Shown here: one piece after another, positions 14,507-24,171 of the stretch
How the letters are laid out: every line of letters starts with the position of its first letter
How positions within the stretch are numbered: the stretch's first letter is position 1
Assembly (NCBI RefSeq): GCF_963526985.1
Contig: NZ_CAURPW010000005.1
Location: 130,126-194,125 of the forward strand
Reading direction: 5' to 3'
DNA length: 64,000 bases
DNA from: an uncultured Campylobacter sp.
Lineage (GTDB): Bacteria; Campylobacterota; Campylobacteria; Campylobacterales; Campylobacteraceae
Notes under the pieces: generated by a model
What the model was told of the DNA's origin: nothing
What the model saw: only the letters and a program-made list of their open reading frames with translations
Database searches by the model: none
Made by a program: the position numbers and the translations under genes

Positions 14507-15562
14507 TTATTTTGTGGTTTTTTGGATATATGAGAACTCGGAAATTTTCGTCCACTCGCGAGCCTTAGCCAAAAACGCTCTTTGAGAGTCCAAAATCTCT
14601 TTAAATAGCGGATCTTTGGCCGCCTCTTCGTCTAGGATCTCGTCGCTTGCTTTTCTAAGCGCGTCTATGACATCTTGCGGGAACGAGCGAACCTCGATAT
14701 CGGGATACTCGGCCTTCATTTTAGCCCAGTATTCGGCATTATCAAAGAACGAGCGGCTATTTAGCATGCTAGCTACCTCGTTAGCCGCAGCCTCGATCAC
14801 AGCCTGAAGGTCGGCAGGTAGCTTCTCGTAGGTCTTTTTATTTACGAAAAACTGAGTCTGACCGCTCGGCTCTTGCCAGCCGGTGTAGTAGTATTTAGCG
14901 ATCTTGTGAAAGCCTAAGCCCATATCAAACGCAGGACTCACCCACTCGACCGAGTCGATCGTACCCATCTCTAGCGCCATATATAGCTCGCCGGTCGGGA
15001 TCGTGTTTATCGTCGCTCCCACGCGTGCCATAACCTCGCCGCCAAAGCCCGGGATCCTGATCTTTAGGCCTTTTAGATCGTCTACGCTTTTGATCTCTTT
15101 TTTAAACCAACCGCCCATTTGTGTGCCGGTATCTCCCGCTAGAAAAACTTTGATATTGTATTTGTCGAATACCTTTTCCTCTAGCTGCTTGCCGCCGCCA
15201 AACTCATACCAAGCGCGCAGCTCAGTCGCGGTCATACCAAAAGGCACAGCGGTGAAAAACATAGTGTTTGCGTCCTTGCCCTTGTAGTAGTAAGACGCCG
15301 TGTAGCCGATGTCGTACTGGCCGCCTTTTACAAAATCTAGGATACCAAACGGAGATTTGTGCTTAGAGGGATAGTCTATCCTCACCTCTAGCCTACCGTC
15401 GCTTAGCGTCTCGACGACGCGCTTAAATTCTTTTGCCGCATCGCCCAAAACAGGCGTAGTGCCCTCCCAAGTGCTAGCTAGCTTTAGCTTGTAGGTCTTG
15501 TCCGCGGCATTTGCGCCAAGCGCTAGGCCAAAAACAGCCAAGAGTGCTAAAAACTTTTTCAT
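14507..15562 (-). CDS. dctP: TRAP transporter periplasmic substrate-binding protein (DctP/TakP type)
   Basis: Binds a carboxylate in the periplasm and hands it to a DctQM membrane permease. The 351-residue protein has a signal peptide (MKKFLALLAVFGLALGANA, cut after residue 19 or so), then the two-lobe DctP fold: 'KLASTWEGTTPVLGDAAKEF', 'GLKIRIPGFGGEVMARVGA' and 'IPTGELYMALEMGTIDSVEW'. The Arg in KIRIPG is the usual carboxylate-binding residue. The TakP-like features suggest a keto acid or related ligand, but this is inference. No dctQ or dctM gene is adjacent: upstream lies divergent pyk and downstream the prophage, so the permease must be elsewhere or lost. SD TAAGGAG and a TATAAT at 15590-15595 give it its own transcript. 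Confidence 0.88.
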   Translation of the reverse strand: MKKFLALLAVFGLALGANAADKTYKLKLASTWEGTTPVLGDAAKEFKRVVETLSDGRLEVRIDYPSKHKSPFGILDFVKGGQYDIGYTASYYYKGKDANTMFFTAVPFGMTATELRAWYEFGGGKQLEEKVFDKYNIKVFLAGDTGTQMGGWFKKEIKSVDDLKGLKIRIPGFGGEVMARVGATINTIPTGELYMALEMGTIDSVEWVSPAFDMGLGFHKIAKYYYTGWQEPSGQTQFFVNKKTYEKLPADLQAVIEAAANEVASMLNSRSFFDNAEYWAKMKAEYPDIEVRSFPQDVIDALRKASDEILDEEAAKDPLFKEILDSQRAFLAKAREWTKISEFSYIQKTTK

Positions 15563-15589
15563 TTTTGCTCCTTAAAAATAGTTTTAGCG

Positions 15590-15595
15590 ATTATA
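15590..15595 (-). promoter_or_regulatory. -10 element TATAAT for dctP
   Basis: TATAAT on the minus strand (context AAGTATAATCGC), 28 bases before the dctP ATG. Campylobacter sigma-70 promoters depend mainly on the -10 box and have no conserved -35. Confidence 0.55.
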
Positions 15596-15678
15596 CTTAA
15601 GCAAATTTAAAGCCGCTTTAAAAATATTAAATTTTCTTCTTTGCCCGAAAAAACGTAAATTTATTTTCAAATTTGATG

Positions 15679-15684
15679 TAAAAT
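15679..15684 (+). promoter_or_regulatory. possible -10 element TAAAAT for pyk
   Basis: TAAAAT preceded by TG in an A/T-rich stretch, 27 bases before the TTG start of pyk. Confidence 0.35.
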
Positions 15685-15710
15685 GAAGCACTTTAACAAA
15701 AGGATCGAAT

Positions 15711-17189
15711 TTGACGAAAAAAACTAAAATCCTAGCCACTATCGGCCCATCAAGCCAAAGCGAAGAGATTATCGAGCAGTTAGCGCTTGCCGGCGTAAAC
15801 GCGTTTAGGCTAAATTTCAGCCACGGTTCGCACGAGTACCATAAAGAAACGATCGAAAAAATCAGGCGCGTCGAAGCCAAAATCGGGCGCCCGATCGGTA
15901 TATTTCAAGATATCTGCGGCCCAAAAATAAGGGTCGGCAAGCTAAAAGAGCCCTTTGGGCTAAAAGCCGGCAACGCGCTTGAAGTGTATAAAGACGAAAT
16001 CTTAGGCGAAAAAACGGGCGAAAACAGCTACAAGCTAAGCATAAACCAGCCTCAAATTTTGCCGCTTTTAAAAGAGGGCGAATACATCTACCTCTACGAC
16101 GGCTCCATCAGGGCCAAAGTAGAGCGCGCGGGCAGCGGCAAAAAAGACGAAGCGGTGCTAGCGCGCATCGAAAACGACGGAACGCTAAACTCCAATAAAG
16201 GCGTAAATTTCCCCAACACCAAAATCAACATCGACGTCATCACGCCAAAAGACCGCGAGGATATGAGATTTGGCGCGGCTAACGGCGTAGATTTCGTCGC
16301 TATTTCTTTCGTGCAAAACGCAAACGATATCGTAAAAGCGCGCGAGATTTTAGAAAATTTCGGTTCGCGGGCTAAAATTTACGCAAAAATAGAAAAATTC
16401 GACGCCGTAGAAAACATAGACGAGATCATAGAGGCTAGCGACGGCGTGATGGTCGCGCGCGGAGATCTGGGTATCGAGGTGCCATACTATAAGGTTCCGA
16501 CCATCCAAAAACTCATCATCAAAAAGGCCAACGAAGCCTCAAAGCCCGTCATCACCGCCACGCAAATGATGCTAAGCATGGCCGAACACGAAACGGCGAC
16601 TAGAGCAGAAATCAGCGACGTAGCTAACGCCGTACTAGACGGCACGGACGCCGTGATGCTAAGCGAAGAGAGCGCCATCGGCAAAAACCCGGTCGCCGTC
16701 GTGCAGGCGATGCGAAACACCATCGTCCAGACGCAGCAGATTTATCCGTTTAATAAATTCGATAAATTCGAGCGCTACGACGACATAGACGTGGTCGCGG
16801 CTAGCTCGGCTAGGCTGGCCGTACAGCTGGACGTAGAAAGCATCATCTCGATAACAAGCTCCGGCAAATCGGCTCTAAAGATGGCCAGATACCGCGCAAA
16901 TAAAGACATCATCGCTATCACGCACGACGAGGAGACCGCCCATCAGCTCACGCTGGCATGGGGCGTGACGCCTGCTTTCGTGCTGGGTAGAGACGACCTT
17001 AATCTACTCGTGGCAAACACCATCAAAAAAGCCTCCGAGCTGGGATTTGTTAGCCGCGACAAGTCCTACATCATGACGGCCGGCTATCCTGCGGGAGTCG
17101 CAGGCAGCACGAACTTCATCCGCATACTAAAACGCGAGCAAATCGACTACTATACCGAGCTGGCACAAAAGCAAAAAGACGCAAAATAG
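15711..17189 (+). CDS. pyk: pyruvate kinase
   Basis: Converts phosphoenolpyruvate and ADP to pyruvate and ATP. The 492-residue length is normal for the family. N-terminal 'KTKILATIGPSSQS', 'RLNFSHGSHEYH' (catalytic Arg and Asn), 'IFQDICGPKIRVG', the signature 'GVMVARGDLGIEVP' and 'ITATQMM' are all present; the C-terminal regulatory domain follows from about residue 350. The start is TTG at 15711 with AAAGGA seven bases ahead; it gives the conserved MTKKTKI N-terminus, and there is no better ATG. It stands alone, divergent from dctP. In Campylobacter, which has limited glycolysis, it serves mainly anaplerotic balance (general knowledge, not visible here). Confidence 0.95.
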   Translation: MTKKTKILATIGPSSQSEEIIEQLALAGVNAFRLNFSHGSHEYHKETIEKIRRVEAKIGRPIGIFQDICGPKIRVGKLKEPFGLKAGNALEVYKDEILGEKTGENSYKLSINQPQILPLLKEGEYIYLYDGSIRAKVERAGSGKKDEAVLARIENDGTLNSNKGVNFPNTKINIDVITPKDREDMRFGAANGVDFVAISFVQNANDIVKAREILENFGSRAKIYAKIEKFDAVENIDEIIEASDGVMVARGDLGIEVPYYKVPTIQKLIIKKANEASKPVITATQMMLSMAEHETATRAEISDVANAVLDGTDAVMLSEESAIGKNPVAVVQAMRNTIVQTQQIYPFNKFDKFERYDDIDVVAASSARLAVQLDVESIISITSSGKSALKMARYRANKDIIAITHDEETAHQLTLAWGVTPAFVLGRDDLNLLVANTIKKASELGFVSRDKSYIMTAGYPAGVAGSTNFIRILKREQIDYYTELAQKQKDAK

Positions 17190-17629
17190 CAAATCTATGC
17201 GGGTTAAATTTGAGCTAAATTTAGCCTGCAAAAGCTTAGGCGGCAGGTGAATTTGGGCTAAATTCGAGCAAGGCGTGCTCGGCCCGGGCTTCGGTTTTAA
17301 TCCGCCCAAAGCAACCCGAGCCGAATTTGGTTCCAAATTTGACCTACCCAAGCCAAAAAGGGCGAATAAATTTAAGCGAATTTGAGCGTATGTAGCTAGA
17401 CTGACAGGCTTTTGCTTTAAATTTAACCTGTGCGATTTTAAGAGTAAGCGGAGCGAAAGACTAAATTTATTTGATACGAGTAAATTTGACTCAAATTTAC
17501 CGAGCGAAACCTAGTAAAATTTGCGCCGCGGCGAGTTAAAGTTGTTCATAAAATTTGATTTTTCAAGATAAGTAGCCAACGCTTGTTTAAGCTAAATTTT
17601 GCAGACTTCTCATTATTGACGATACGAAT
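17190..17629. other. non-coding spacer after pyk
   Basis: About 440 bases rich in AAATTT/AAATTTG words and short GC runs (CGGCCCGGGC). No reading frame with a start, ribosome-binding site and plausible product was found, and no clear T-tailed terminator. Confidence 0.5.
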
Positions 17630-18421
17630 TTAAGGCAAATAATATTTTTTAACCTCGTCGATATTTATGTTTTTTCTATCTAAAAAGTAGGTTTTGATCT
17701 CTGCATATTTGTCTTTATCGAAAATAAAAATTATAAAATATTTTTTGCAAAGCGCGTGATAATACGTAACGAATTTGACGTTTGGATAATGCGGCTCGTC
17801 TATGATAATAGCTGGAAACGGCGTAAAACCGCTTAAATTTCCTTGCGTTGCCAGCTGGAAAAATATTTTTATGATTATATTTCCAAGATAAACAAAAATC
17901 ACAAATAAAACGACAAACAGCAAGCTACCAGACATACCAAAAAAGCCGCATAATACTATTATATACAAGACGATATCGCGCACTCCCTTGTTTGGCATAC
18001 TGGCGTCTAGCGGCTTGCAAATCAACTCGTCTAAATTCTTAAGCGATGAAGTATGCTTTAAAATGCCGATTTCATAAAATTTAACCGAGTCGTTCATAAA
18101 ATGAACGGTATCTTTTTTCTTTATCACATAAAAGAAGTAGTTAATAATCATCCAGCACGCTATGCAGGCTAACGCTGTGACAAACGACAAGATGTTGTCT
18201 ATGCTTTTATCTTCAACCCACCCCATAACAAAAATAGTTACGATAATACCAAATGCTAGCGGCATAAAAAACAGTGTTTCAACAAAGAAATCCTCGTAGT
18301 TTTTTACTATTATCGGCTCTTTGTCGTAGTCTCTTGTAAATTTATTTGAGCCTGGATTCGTCAAATTTGAGCTTTGAGGATTGTTGTTTAAATTTTGCAT
18401 CTGATTGTCTTCTGTTTTCAA
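17630..18421 (-). CDS. hypothetical membrane protein, four predicted spans
   Basis: Not recognised. A 263-residue protein with an Asn-rich N-terminus (MQNLNNNPQSSNLTNPGSN), two hydrophobic segments near residues 50-67 and 78-99 (LSFVTALACIACWMIINYFF), a soluble stretch, and two more around 147-187 (DIVLYIIVLCGFFGMSGSLL, LFVVLFVIFVYLGNIII). The C-terminal 60 residues are soluble and Tyr/Lys-rich. Start is TTG at 18421 with GGAG six bases upstream; the ATG seven codons later lacks an RBS. The A/T-rich codons and isolated position between pyk and aroE suggest an accessory, strain-variable gene. Soluble loops joined to paired spans resemble PH-like membrane proteins, but this is only an impression. 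Confidence 0.6.
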   Translation of the reverse strand: MKTEDNQMQNLNNNPQSSNLTNPGSNKFTRDYDKEPIIVKNYEDFFVETLFFMPLAFGIIVTIFVMGWVEDKSIDNILSFVTALACIACWMIINYFFYVIKKKDTVHFMNDSVKFYEIGILKHTSSLKNLDELICKPLDASMPNKGVRDIVLYIIVLCGFFGMSGSLLFVVLFVIFVYLGNIIIKIFFQLATQGNLSGFTPFPAIIIDEPHYPNVKFVTYYHALCKKYFIIFIFDKDKYAEIKTYFLDRKNINIDEVKKYYLP

Positions 18422-18661
18422 ATTTATCTCCTAGACTCGCATCGCAAAAATACTAAATTTATCGCCGAATTTGATGCTATATTTTACGATGTTTTAAATT
18501 TTGCTGCAAAAAACGGCTACTTTGGCTTATCCACGCAGCGGCGTATTTACACGCTGGACGCAACTTTACACAAATTTATCGCAAAGCAGTTTTAAGTTTG
18601 AGCAAATTTGACTGCCAAAATGCGCAAGAAAACAAAAAAATTATAAAATTTAAAGCAAAAT

Positions 18662-19465
18662 TTACCCAAGCCTCAACGCCTTTTGCATCGCGGCTTGGAT
18701 TTTGGCCTCGTCAAGCGAGCCGTCAAAGAATAAATTTAGCGCCAAAGCAGCCTGAAAAAGTAGCATATCTAAGCCGTCTTTATGCGCGAGTCTGCTAGCG
18801 GCGGCTAAATTTAAAAATGGCGTTTTTTTACCGTAAATCACGTCAAAGGCAAATTTAGCCTCATCAAAAATAGGACGCAAAAGCTCGGTGGGCGTGGGTA
18901 AATTTTCATCTTTTAGCCCCGCTGAGGTCGTATTTACGACGAGGTCAAATTTGCCGCCTTTAAATTCGGCGAAATTCGCCCAGCTAAATTTTTCAAATTC
19001 GGCGAAATTTGCTAGTCTCCCCTCGCTTCTATTTAGCACGCAAACTCGCACGCCGCGGCTCTTTAGCGCGTAGGCGACTGCTTTAGCCGCCCCGCCCGCA
19101 CCCAAAACGAGAGCTGATTTTATATGCCCAAAACTCTCTATCGCCCGCAAAAATCCAGGCGCGTCGGTGTTGTGGCCGTAAATTTTGCCGCCGCGAGAGA
19201 CAAGAGTGTTTACGGAGCCGATTTTTATAGCCGTTTCATCCGCGACGTCACACTGCGCGAGCGCAGCCTCTTTGTGCGGGACGGTGACGTTTGCGCCGCT
19301 TAGTTTTAGTTCTTTAAATTTAGAGATGAGTCGCGAGCCGTCCGTTAGCTCGTAGCGAGTATAGAGGGCTTCGCGAGATAGACCAAGCTCGCCCAGAGCC
19401 GCGTTATGCAGTCTGGGCGAGATGGAGTGAGAGACGGGGTTGCCGAAAACGGCGAAAATTTTCAT
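18662..19465 (-). CDS. aroE: shikimate dehydrogenase
   Basis: Reduces 3-dehydroshikimate to shikimate with NADPH in aromatic amino acid synthesis. The 267-residue protein has 'VFGNPVSHSISPRLHN' (substrate Ser residues), 'GANVTVPHKEAALA' with the catalytic Lys, 'GHNTDAPGF' and the NADP-binding 'VLGAGGAAKAVAYAL' followed by 'VLNRSEGR'. ATG overlaps the last codon of the SPOR gene (4-base overlap), so it is the distal gene of the long minus-strand operon that begins at gatC. Length and motifs are complete. Confidence 0.93.
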   Translation of the reverse strand: MKIFAVFGNPVSHSISPRLHNAALGELGLSREALYTRYELTDGSRLISKFKELKLSGANVTVPHKEAALAQCDVADETAIKIGSVNTLVSRGGKIYGHNTDAPGFLRAIESFGHIKSALVLGAGGAAKAVAYALKSRGVRVCVLNRSEGRLANFAEFEKFSWANFAEFKGGKFDLVVNTTSAGLKDENLPTPTELLRPIFDEAKFAFDVIYGKKTPFLNLAAASRLAHKDGLDMLLFQAALALNLFFDGSLDEAKIQAAMQKALRLG

Positions 19466-20391
19466 TTTATATTTACGATAAATGCGTTTGGAGCGGCGTT
19501 TTGCTTGATCTTGGCTAACTCGCTTTTTAGCTGGGCTCCGCTATAAGGGCCGACGAGTACTTTAATGATTTCATCGCCGTTTACGTTCGTTCTATATAGC
19601 TTGTATGCGTAGCCTGCGGCTTTTAGCTTGCCAAGCTCGGGCGCTTTTTCGTTAAAGTGCTTTACCGCAAAAACCTGTATATAGCTACCGCTGTGGGCCT
19701 CGTCGCCACCGGAGGCCGGAGTTTGCTTAGTCGGCTTTTGCTTTGCAACTTTTTCTTTATGCGCATCGGTTGCTTTTGGTTGTTTGGCTATTTTTTCGTT
19801 TTTCGCCTCTTTTTGCTTCTGCTCTTTTGTTTTTACGACGTTTGCGTGCTGTTTAGACTCTGCTTTTGGTTCGCTTGGTTGTGCGCTAGGAGCGTCGTTT
19901 TGCTTTAGTGCGCCTTGTATGGTAGCAGGCTCCGTCGGAGGCGTAGCGGGATCGCCGGCTTGTGCCTCTTGCTGCTTTTTATCCTCTTTTTCTTTGAGCG
20001 ACTTTACCATATCTTCAAAGCTATCTTGACCTTTATTTTCAGGCACGATAGGCACTTGCTCAAAGTTATTTTGCTGCGGCTCCTGGACTAAAGGCTGGGT
20101 CGGCTCGGGCTGCGGTTGCGGCTGAGCTTGAGCTACTTGCTCCGGCGTAGGCACGTTTACTTGCTGCGGGATACTTCTGGTATTATCGGGTTCTGGCGGT
20201 AGAGTCATCCTAGAGTCGGGCTGGGCTATCTGGGCATTGGTTTCGGATGAATTTAAAAATTTCATCGCGATCAAAACCGCCAAAAATATAATAACGAAGA
20301 CGGCGACTAGGACGAGTATCCTTTTGACGCTTTTGCTTTTTTTGTCTTCGTTATTATCAAGCATAATGTCTCTTAGCTCGTTATACTCCAT
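19462..20391 (-). CDS. SPOR-domain inner-membrane protein
   Basis: A 309-residue bitopic membrane protein. Cytoplasmic residues 1-23 are charged, one span follows (ILVLVAVFVIIFLAVLIAM, about 25-43), then a long Pro/Gln/Glu/Lys-rich linker, and a C-terminal SPOR domain (about 230-309, starting 'GSYIQVFAVKHFNEKAPELG' and containing 'VLVGPYSGAQLKSEL'). SPOR domains bind glycan strands stripped of stem peptides at division sites, so the protein probably acts in septal wall remodelling like FtsN/DedD. The linker is of low complexity and probably variable between strains. It lies between the DUF1882 gene and aroE in the operon, with an overlap to aroE. Confidence 0.85.
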   Translation of the reverse strand: MEYNELRDIMLDNNEDKKSKSVKRILVLVAVFVIIFLAVLIAMKFLNSSETNAQIAQPDSRMTLPPEPDNTRSIPQQVNVPTPEQVAQAQPQPQPEPTQPLVQEPQQNNFEQVPIVPENKGQDSFEDMVKSLKEKEDKKQQEAQAGDPATPPTEPATIQGALKQNDAPSAQPSEPKAESKQHANVVKTKEQKQKEAKNEKIAKQPKATDAHKEKVAKQKPTKQTPASGGDEAHSGSYIQVFAVKHFNEKAPELGKLKAAGYAYKLYRTNVNGDEIIKVLVGPYSGAQLKSELAKIKQNAAPNAFIVNIK

Positions 20392-20400
20392 TTTTACTCC

Positions 20401-20943
20401 TTACATATGTTTTGACCAGCTTGCGCCGCGCTCTTTTTGATAAACTTTATACGGCAACGTCAAGATGTTAAATTCTTTCGGTAGCTCCATCGTCGGAAAC
20501 ACTCTCCACTCTTTAACCAAACGCGAACTAAGCAGTATAGATAGCTTATTTGCGATCTGGTAGCCCTCGTTTAGCGTCGTGTGGCCTTTATGCACGTAGA
20601 GGTGCAAGTGCCCCGGTGTCTTGCTCTCGTAAGCGGTAAAATTTATAAACCCCTCCTCGCGGAGCAAAAGCTGAGCTCGGTGCCAAAAGCGCTCGGGCAT
20701 CCTGCCGTTGTAGTCAAATACGATATTTTCGACCTTGTCGCCCGGCAGTATCAGCGAGTGCGCGACCGTGATCTTGCCCTCGTCGTGATCTTTTATCACC
20801 TGATAGCTTAGAGGCTCGTTTATGAGCTCAAATTTATTAAAAAACGTACGCCCCTTGTACTCGATCTTGCTTACGATATTATCGCGTTTGATCCAGTAGT
20901 GGCTCGTGTTCATTTTGATTAGCGCGGTGTCTATGCTTTGCAT
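20401..20943 (-). CDS. DUF1882-family protein
   Basis: A 180-residue protein of a family restricted to Campylobacterota (I recognise it as DUF1882), function unknown. Start is the ATG at 20943, whose A is the last base of the glyA stop (TGATG); a TTG one codon upstream would give one extra Met and is less likely. Features include '[18 protein letters not shown]', '[19 protein letters not shown]', '[18 protein letters not shown]' and '[19 protein letters not shown]'. The '[10 protein letters not shown] ... WRVFP' spacing recalls the active-site strands of primase-like nucleotidyl transferases, but I cannot support this further. Translation is likely coupled to glyA. Confidence 0.75.
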   Translation of the reverse strand: MQSIDTALIKMNTSHYWIKRDNIVSKIEYKGRTFFNKFELINEPLSYQVIKDHDEGKITVAHSLILPGDKVENIVFDYNGRMPERFWHRAQLLLREEGFINFTAYESKTPGHLHLYVHKGHTTLNEGYQIANKLSILLSSRLVKEWRVFPTMELPKEFNILTLPYKVYQKERGASWSKHM

Positions 20944-22187
20944 CAATAAGTCGCCTTATCGTAGATAATAAATTTGCTCGCAAGATCTTTTAGCTCGGAT
21001 TTCACCTTGCTTTGAAGCTCAGCGTTATCGATATCGCTTAGCACGTCGGCGATTTTGTTTGCGATGATTTCAAACTCCGCTTCTTTCATACCGCGAGCCG
21101 TAAGCGCCGGACTTCCGATGCGGATACCGCTTGTGATAAACGGGCTTCTAGTTTCGCCCGGGACCGTATTTTTATTTACCGTTATGCCGGCATTTCCAAG
21201 AGCGATATCGGCGTCTTTACCGCTAAAATCGCGGTTTAAAAAGCTCATTAAAACCAGATGGTTATCGGTACCGCCGCTAACTAGATCAAAGCCGCGTTTT
21301 ACCAAAACTTCGGCTAGTTTTTTGATGTTTGCCTTAACTTGCTTGGCGTAAATTTTCCACTCTGGACTTAGGTTGTGTTTAAAGCCCACCGCCTTTGCGG
21401 CAATAACGTGAACTAGCGGTCCGCCCTGGATGCCGGGGAAGATGGACGAATTTATCTTTTTGGCGTACTCTTCGTTATTTGTCATGATGATACCGCCGCG
21501 AGGTCCGCGAAGGGTCTTGTGCGTAGTCGAGCTCACCACGTCGCAGTGCGGGAACGGACTCTGATGCTCGCCTGCGACTACTAGTCCCGCGATGTGCGCT
21601 ACGTCTGCAAAGAGTATAGCGCCTACTGCGTCGGCGATCTCGCGGAATTTCTTAAATTCGATCTCGCGCGTATATGCGCTTGCGCCGCAGACGATCATCT
21701 TAGGTTTTACGATTTGCGCGATTTCCATCACCTTATCGTAGTTTATGCGTCCGTCAAGCTCCACGCCGTAAAAAAAGCTCTGATAAATTTTACCCGAGCT
21801 GCTTACTTTTGCGCCGTGCGTTAGGTGTCCGCCGTGGCTTAGATCCATGCCTAAAATTTTATCGCCAGGATTTAAAAGCGCGCCGTAAACGCCTTGGTTC
21901 GCCTGTGAGCCTGAGTTTGGCTGCACGTTTGCAAATTCGCAACCAAAAAGCTCTTTGCAGCGATCGATCGCTAACTGCTCGATCTGATCGACGTATTCGC
22001 AGCCGCCGTAGTAGCGTTTGCCTGGATAGCCTTCTGCGTATTTGTTGGTTAGGACTGAGCCCATTACTTCCATTACTTCAGGGTAGGTAAAATTTTCGCT
22101 CGCAATCATTTCGAGGTGGTCGCATTGGCGTTTTAGCTCTAAATTTACTAAATCGAAAATTTCTTTATCGTAGCTTTGAAAACTCAT
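20943..22187 (-). CDS. glyA: serine hydroxymethyltransferase
   Basis: PLP enzyme that interconverts serine and glycine and loads one-carbon units onto tetrahydrofolate. The 414-residue protein has '[20 protein letters not shown]', '[20 protein letters not shown]', the PLP-lysine motif '[19 protein letters not shown]' and 'DNHLVLMSF'. Length is standard. The ATG at 22187 shares a base with the end of the lysS gene, and the stop overlaps the DUF1882 start, so the genes are read as one transcript. No glycine riboswitch is visible. Confidence 0.96.
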   Translation of the reverse strand: MSFQSYDKEIFDLVNLELKRQCDHLEMIASENFTYPEVMEVMGSVLTNKYAEGYPGKRYYGGCEYVDQIEQLAIDRCKELFGCEFANVQPNSGSQANQGVYGALLNPGDKILGMDLSHGGHLTHGAKVSSSGKIYQSFFYGVELDGRINYDKVMEIAQIVKPKMIVCGASAYTREIEFKKFREIADAVGAILFADVAHIAGLVVAGEHQSPFPHCDVVSSTTHKTLRGPRGGIIMTNNEEYAKKINSSIFPGIQGGPLVHVIAAKAVGFKHNLSPEWKIYAKQVKANIKKLAEVLVKRGFDLVSGGTDNHLVLMSFLNRDFSGKDADIALGNAGITVNKNTVPGETRSPFITSGIRIGSPALTARGMKEAEFEIIANKIADVLSDIDNAELQSKVKSELKDLASKFIIYDKATY

Positions 22188-23692
22188 TAATTCTCCTTGG
22201 TTTCGTTTTTTTGCGGTCTCATCGCGGGGAAAAGCACCACGTCGCGGATGGATTTTTTATTGGTTAGTAGCATCACGAGCCTATCTATGCCGATACCCTG
22301 ACCCGCAGTAGGCGGCATCGCGTAGCCAAGAGCCCTCACGTAGTCCTCATCCATCTCGTGAGCTTCGTCGTCGCCGGCGTTTTTGGCTTCGATCTGTGAA
22401 GCGAAACGGCCGTACTGATCGATTGGGTCGTTTAGCTCGTTAAAGCCGTTAGCCAGCTCGCGTCCCGCGATAAACAGCTCAAATCTCTCGGCGATATCTG
22501 GATTTGCGTCGCTTCTGCGAGAAAGCGGGCTGATAGAGATCGGATAGTCGATGATAAAGGTCGGATCGGTCAGCTTGCTCTCTACGTAGTTGTCGAAAAG
22601 CTCGGCCTGCAAATGCCCTAAATCAAGTTTAGCGTTTGCCTCAAAGCCGTCCGCTTTGAGCTTGGCTAAAATTTTATCTTTATCGTCAATGATAGTTTCG
22701 TCTAGCCCGCCGATTTCTACGAGTGCTTTTTTGTAGCTTATGCGTTTAAACGGCTTGCTAAAATCGATCTGCATACCGTCAAATTCGATGATTTTAGGCA
22801 TATCTAGTTTATCAAGAAGCACGTTAAATAGCTCCTCTGTTAGCCCCATCAAATCGTGATAAGTGTGCCACGCCCAGTAAAACTCGATGCTCGTAAATTC
22901 GGGATTATGCGTTAGGTCCATGCCCTCGTTGCGGAAATTTCTATTCATCTCGTAAACGGCGTCAAAGCCGCCCACGATGAGACGCTTTAGATAAAGCTCG
23001 GGCGCGATGCGTAAAAATCTCTCCACGCCAAGCGCATTGTGAAACGTAACGAAAGGCTTAGCGTTAGCTCCGCCGGGGATCGGGTGCATCATAGGAGTCT
23101 CAACCTCTAAAAAGCCCTTGTCCTCGAAAAATCTGCGAATCGTGCTAACGATAACCGAGCGACGCTTAAAATCGGCCCTAACCTCGGGATTCATTATCAT
23201 ATCGAGGTATCTCTGGCGGTATCTGGTCTCGATATCCGTTAGTCCGTGAAATTTCTCGGGAAGCGGCGAAATGGCCTTTGACGCCAAAGTTAGCTCGCTA
23301 ACGTGCATAGAAAATTCGCCCGTTCGCGTGACGAAAGCATACCCGCGCACGTATATGATGTCGCCTACTTCGATATTTTTCTTTACGACCTTAAACCAAT
23401 CCGGATCAAGCGTCTTGTTGCTAAAATAAATTTGAAGATTGCCGTCCTCATCCTCGATGTTGGCAAATATCGCCTTGCCCGCATCCCTGATGAGCTTAAC
23501 GCGTCCGGCGAGGCTTACTAGCTGGCCTTCGGCGCTCTTTTCCTCGGTGTCTATAATATGTTTAAATTTGAGCCTAAATTTAGTTATATCCATATCGCGG
23601 CGCAAAAAATGCGGGTAGGGATTTACGCCCGCGTTTCGCAGCTCATTTGCGGTCTCTAGTCTTTGGATTTCCAGTTGATTTTCAAATATCAC
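22187..23692 (-). CDS. lysS: lysyl-tRNA synthetase, class II
   Basis: Charges tRNA-Lys. The 501-residue class II enzyme has an N-terminal OB-fold anticodon domain ('[19 protein letters not shown]') and a catalytic core with motif 1 ('[20 protein letters not shown]'), motif 2 ('[20 protein letters not shown]') and motif 3 ('[10 protein letters not shown]'). I place the start at the GTG at 23692, which overlaps the fur stop as GTGA and yields [13 protein letters not shown]; the longer frame to 23731 would add 13 unlikely residues over fur. It is coupled to fur upstream and glyA downstream. Confidence 0.95.
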   Translation of the reverse strand: MIFENQLEIQRLETANELRNAGVNPYPHFLRRDMDITKFRLKFKHIIDTEEKSAEGQLVSLAGRVKLIRDAGKAIFANIEDEDGNLQIYFSNKTLDPDWFKVVKKNIEVGDIIYVRGYAFVTRTGEFSMHVSELTLASKAISPLPEKFHGLTDIETRYRQRYLDMIMNPEVRADFKRRSVIVSTIRRFFEDKGFLEVETPMMHPIPGGANAKPFVTFHNALGVERFLRIAPELYLKRLIVGGFDAVYEMNRNFRNEGMDLTHNPEFTSIEFYWAWHTYHDLMGLTEELFNVLLDKLDMPKIIEFDGMQIDFSKPFKRISYKKALVEIGGLDETIIDDKDKILAKLKADGFEANAKLDLGHLQAELFDNYVESKLTDPTFIIDYPISISPLSRRSDANPDIAERFELFIAGRELANGFNELNDPIDQYGRFASQIEAKNAGDDEAHEMDEDYVRALGYAMPPTAGQGIGIDRLVMLLTNKKSIRDVVLFPAMRPQKNETKEN

Positions 23693-24162
23693 TTGCCGCC
23701 CTTTGCCTCTTTGGCGATACACTCCTTGCATACCCCGTAAAGCTGCATCATGTGTCCGGTTAGCTTAAAGCCGTGTTCTTTTGCTATGCTGGATTGCCTT
23801 TTTTCTATCGTTTGATCTTCAAACTCTATGATCGTTCCGCATCTACGGCATATCATGTGGTCGTGATGGGGTTTGGTGGCAAGCTCGAATTTTTTCCCTT
23901 GCGAACCGAAGCTGATAGATGTTACCATCTCGGCTTCCTCGAGTAAATTTAGCGTTCTATAAACGGTCGCGATACCGACGTTTAAGTCGGGATAGGTCTC
24001 TTTAATGAAAAAATATAGTCTCTCCGGAGTAAAATGCTCGTCGTTATTATAAAGCGTTTTTAACAAAACTTCGCGTTGCTGCGTGTATTTTAACCCGTTA
24101 TCTCTTAAAATTTTTTTGAATTTTTCAAGAAGGGCGTCGTATTCTAAATTTTCGATAGTCAT
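23689..24162 (-). CDS. fur: ferric uptake regulator Fur
   Basis: Iron-responsive repressor of iron uptake and storage genes. The 157-residue protein has the winged-helix domain ('[15 protein letters not shown]', '[16 protein letters not shown]') and the metal region '[16 protein letters not shown]' with CxxC, followed later by 'YGVCKECIA', a second CxxC. These two pairs form the structural zinc site of epsilon-type Fur proteins. It is the middle gene of the gatC-pilT-cvpA-fur-lysS operon, as in C. jejuni, where fur lacks its own adjacent promoter. No Fur box was sought beyond a glance at the promoter region of gatC. SD AAGGAG lies before ATG. Confidence 0.96.
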   Translation of the reverse strand: MTIENLEYDALLEKFKKILRDNGLKYTQQREVLLKTLYNNDEHFTPERLYFFIKETYPDLNVGIATVYRTLNLLEEAEMVTSISFGSQGKKFELATKPHHDHMICRRCGTIIEFEDQTIEKRQSSIAKEHGFKLTGHMMQLYGVCKECIAKEAKGGK

Positions 24163-24171
24163 CTTTGCTCC

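Noticed and set aside
17227..17340. GC-rich segment CGGCCCGGGC after pyk considered as terminator
   Set aside because: No consistent stem followed by T's could be built.
20944..20946. TTG start one codon upstream for the DUF1882 gene
   Set aside because: The ATG at 20943 in TGATG context is the more likely coupled start.
23693..23731. Upstream start for lysS inside fur
   Set aside because: Adds 13 residues over the end of fur; the GTG at 23692 overlapping the fur stop is the better start.
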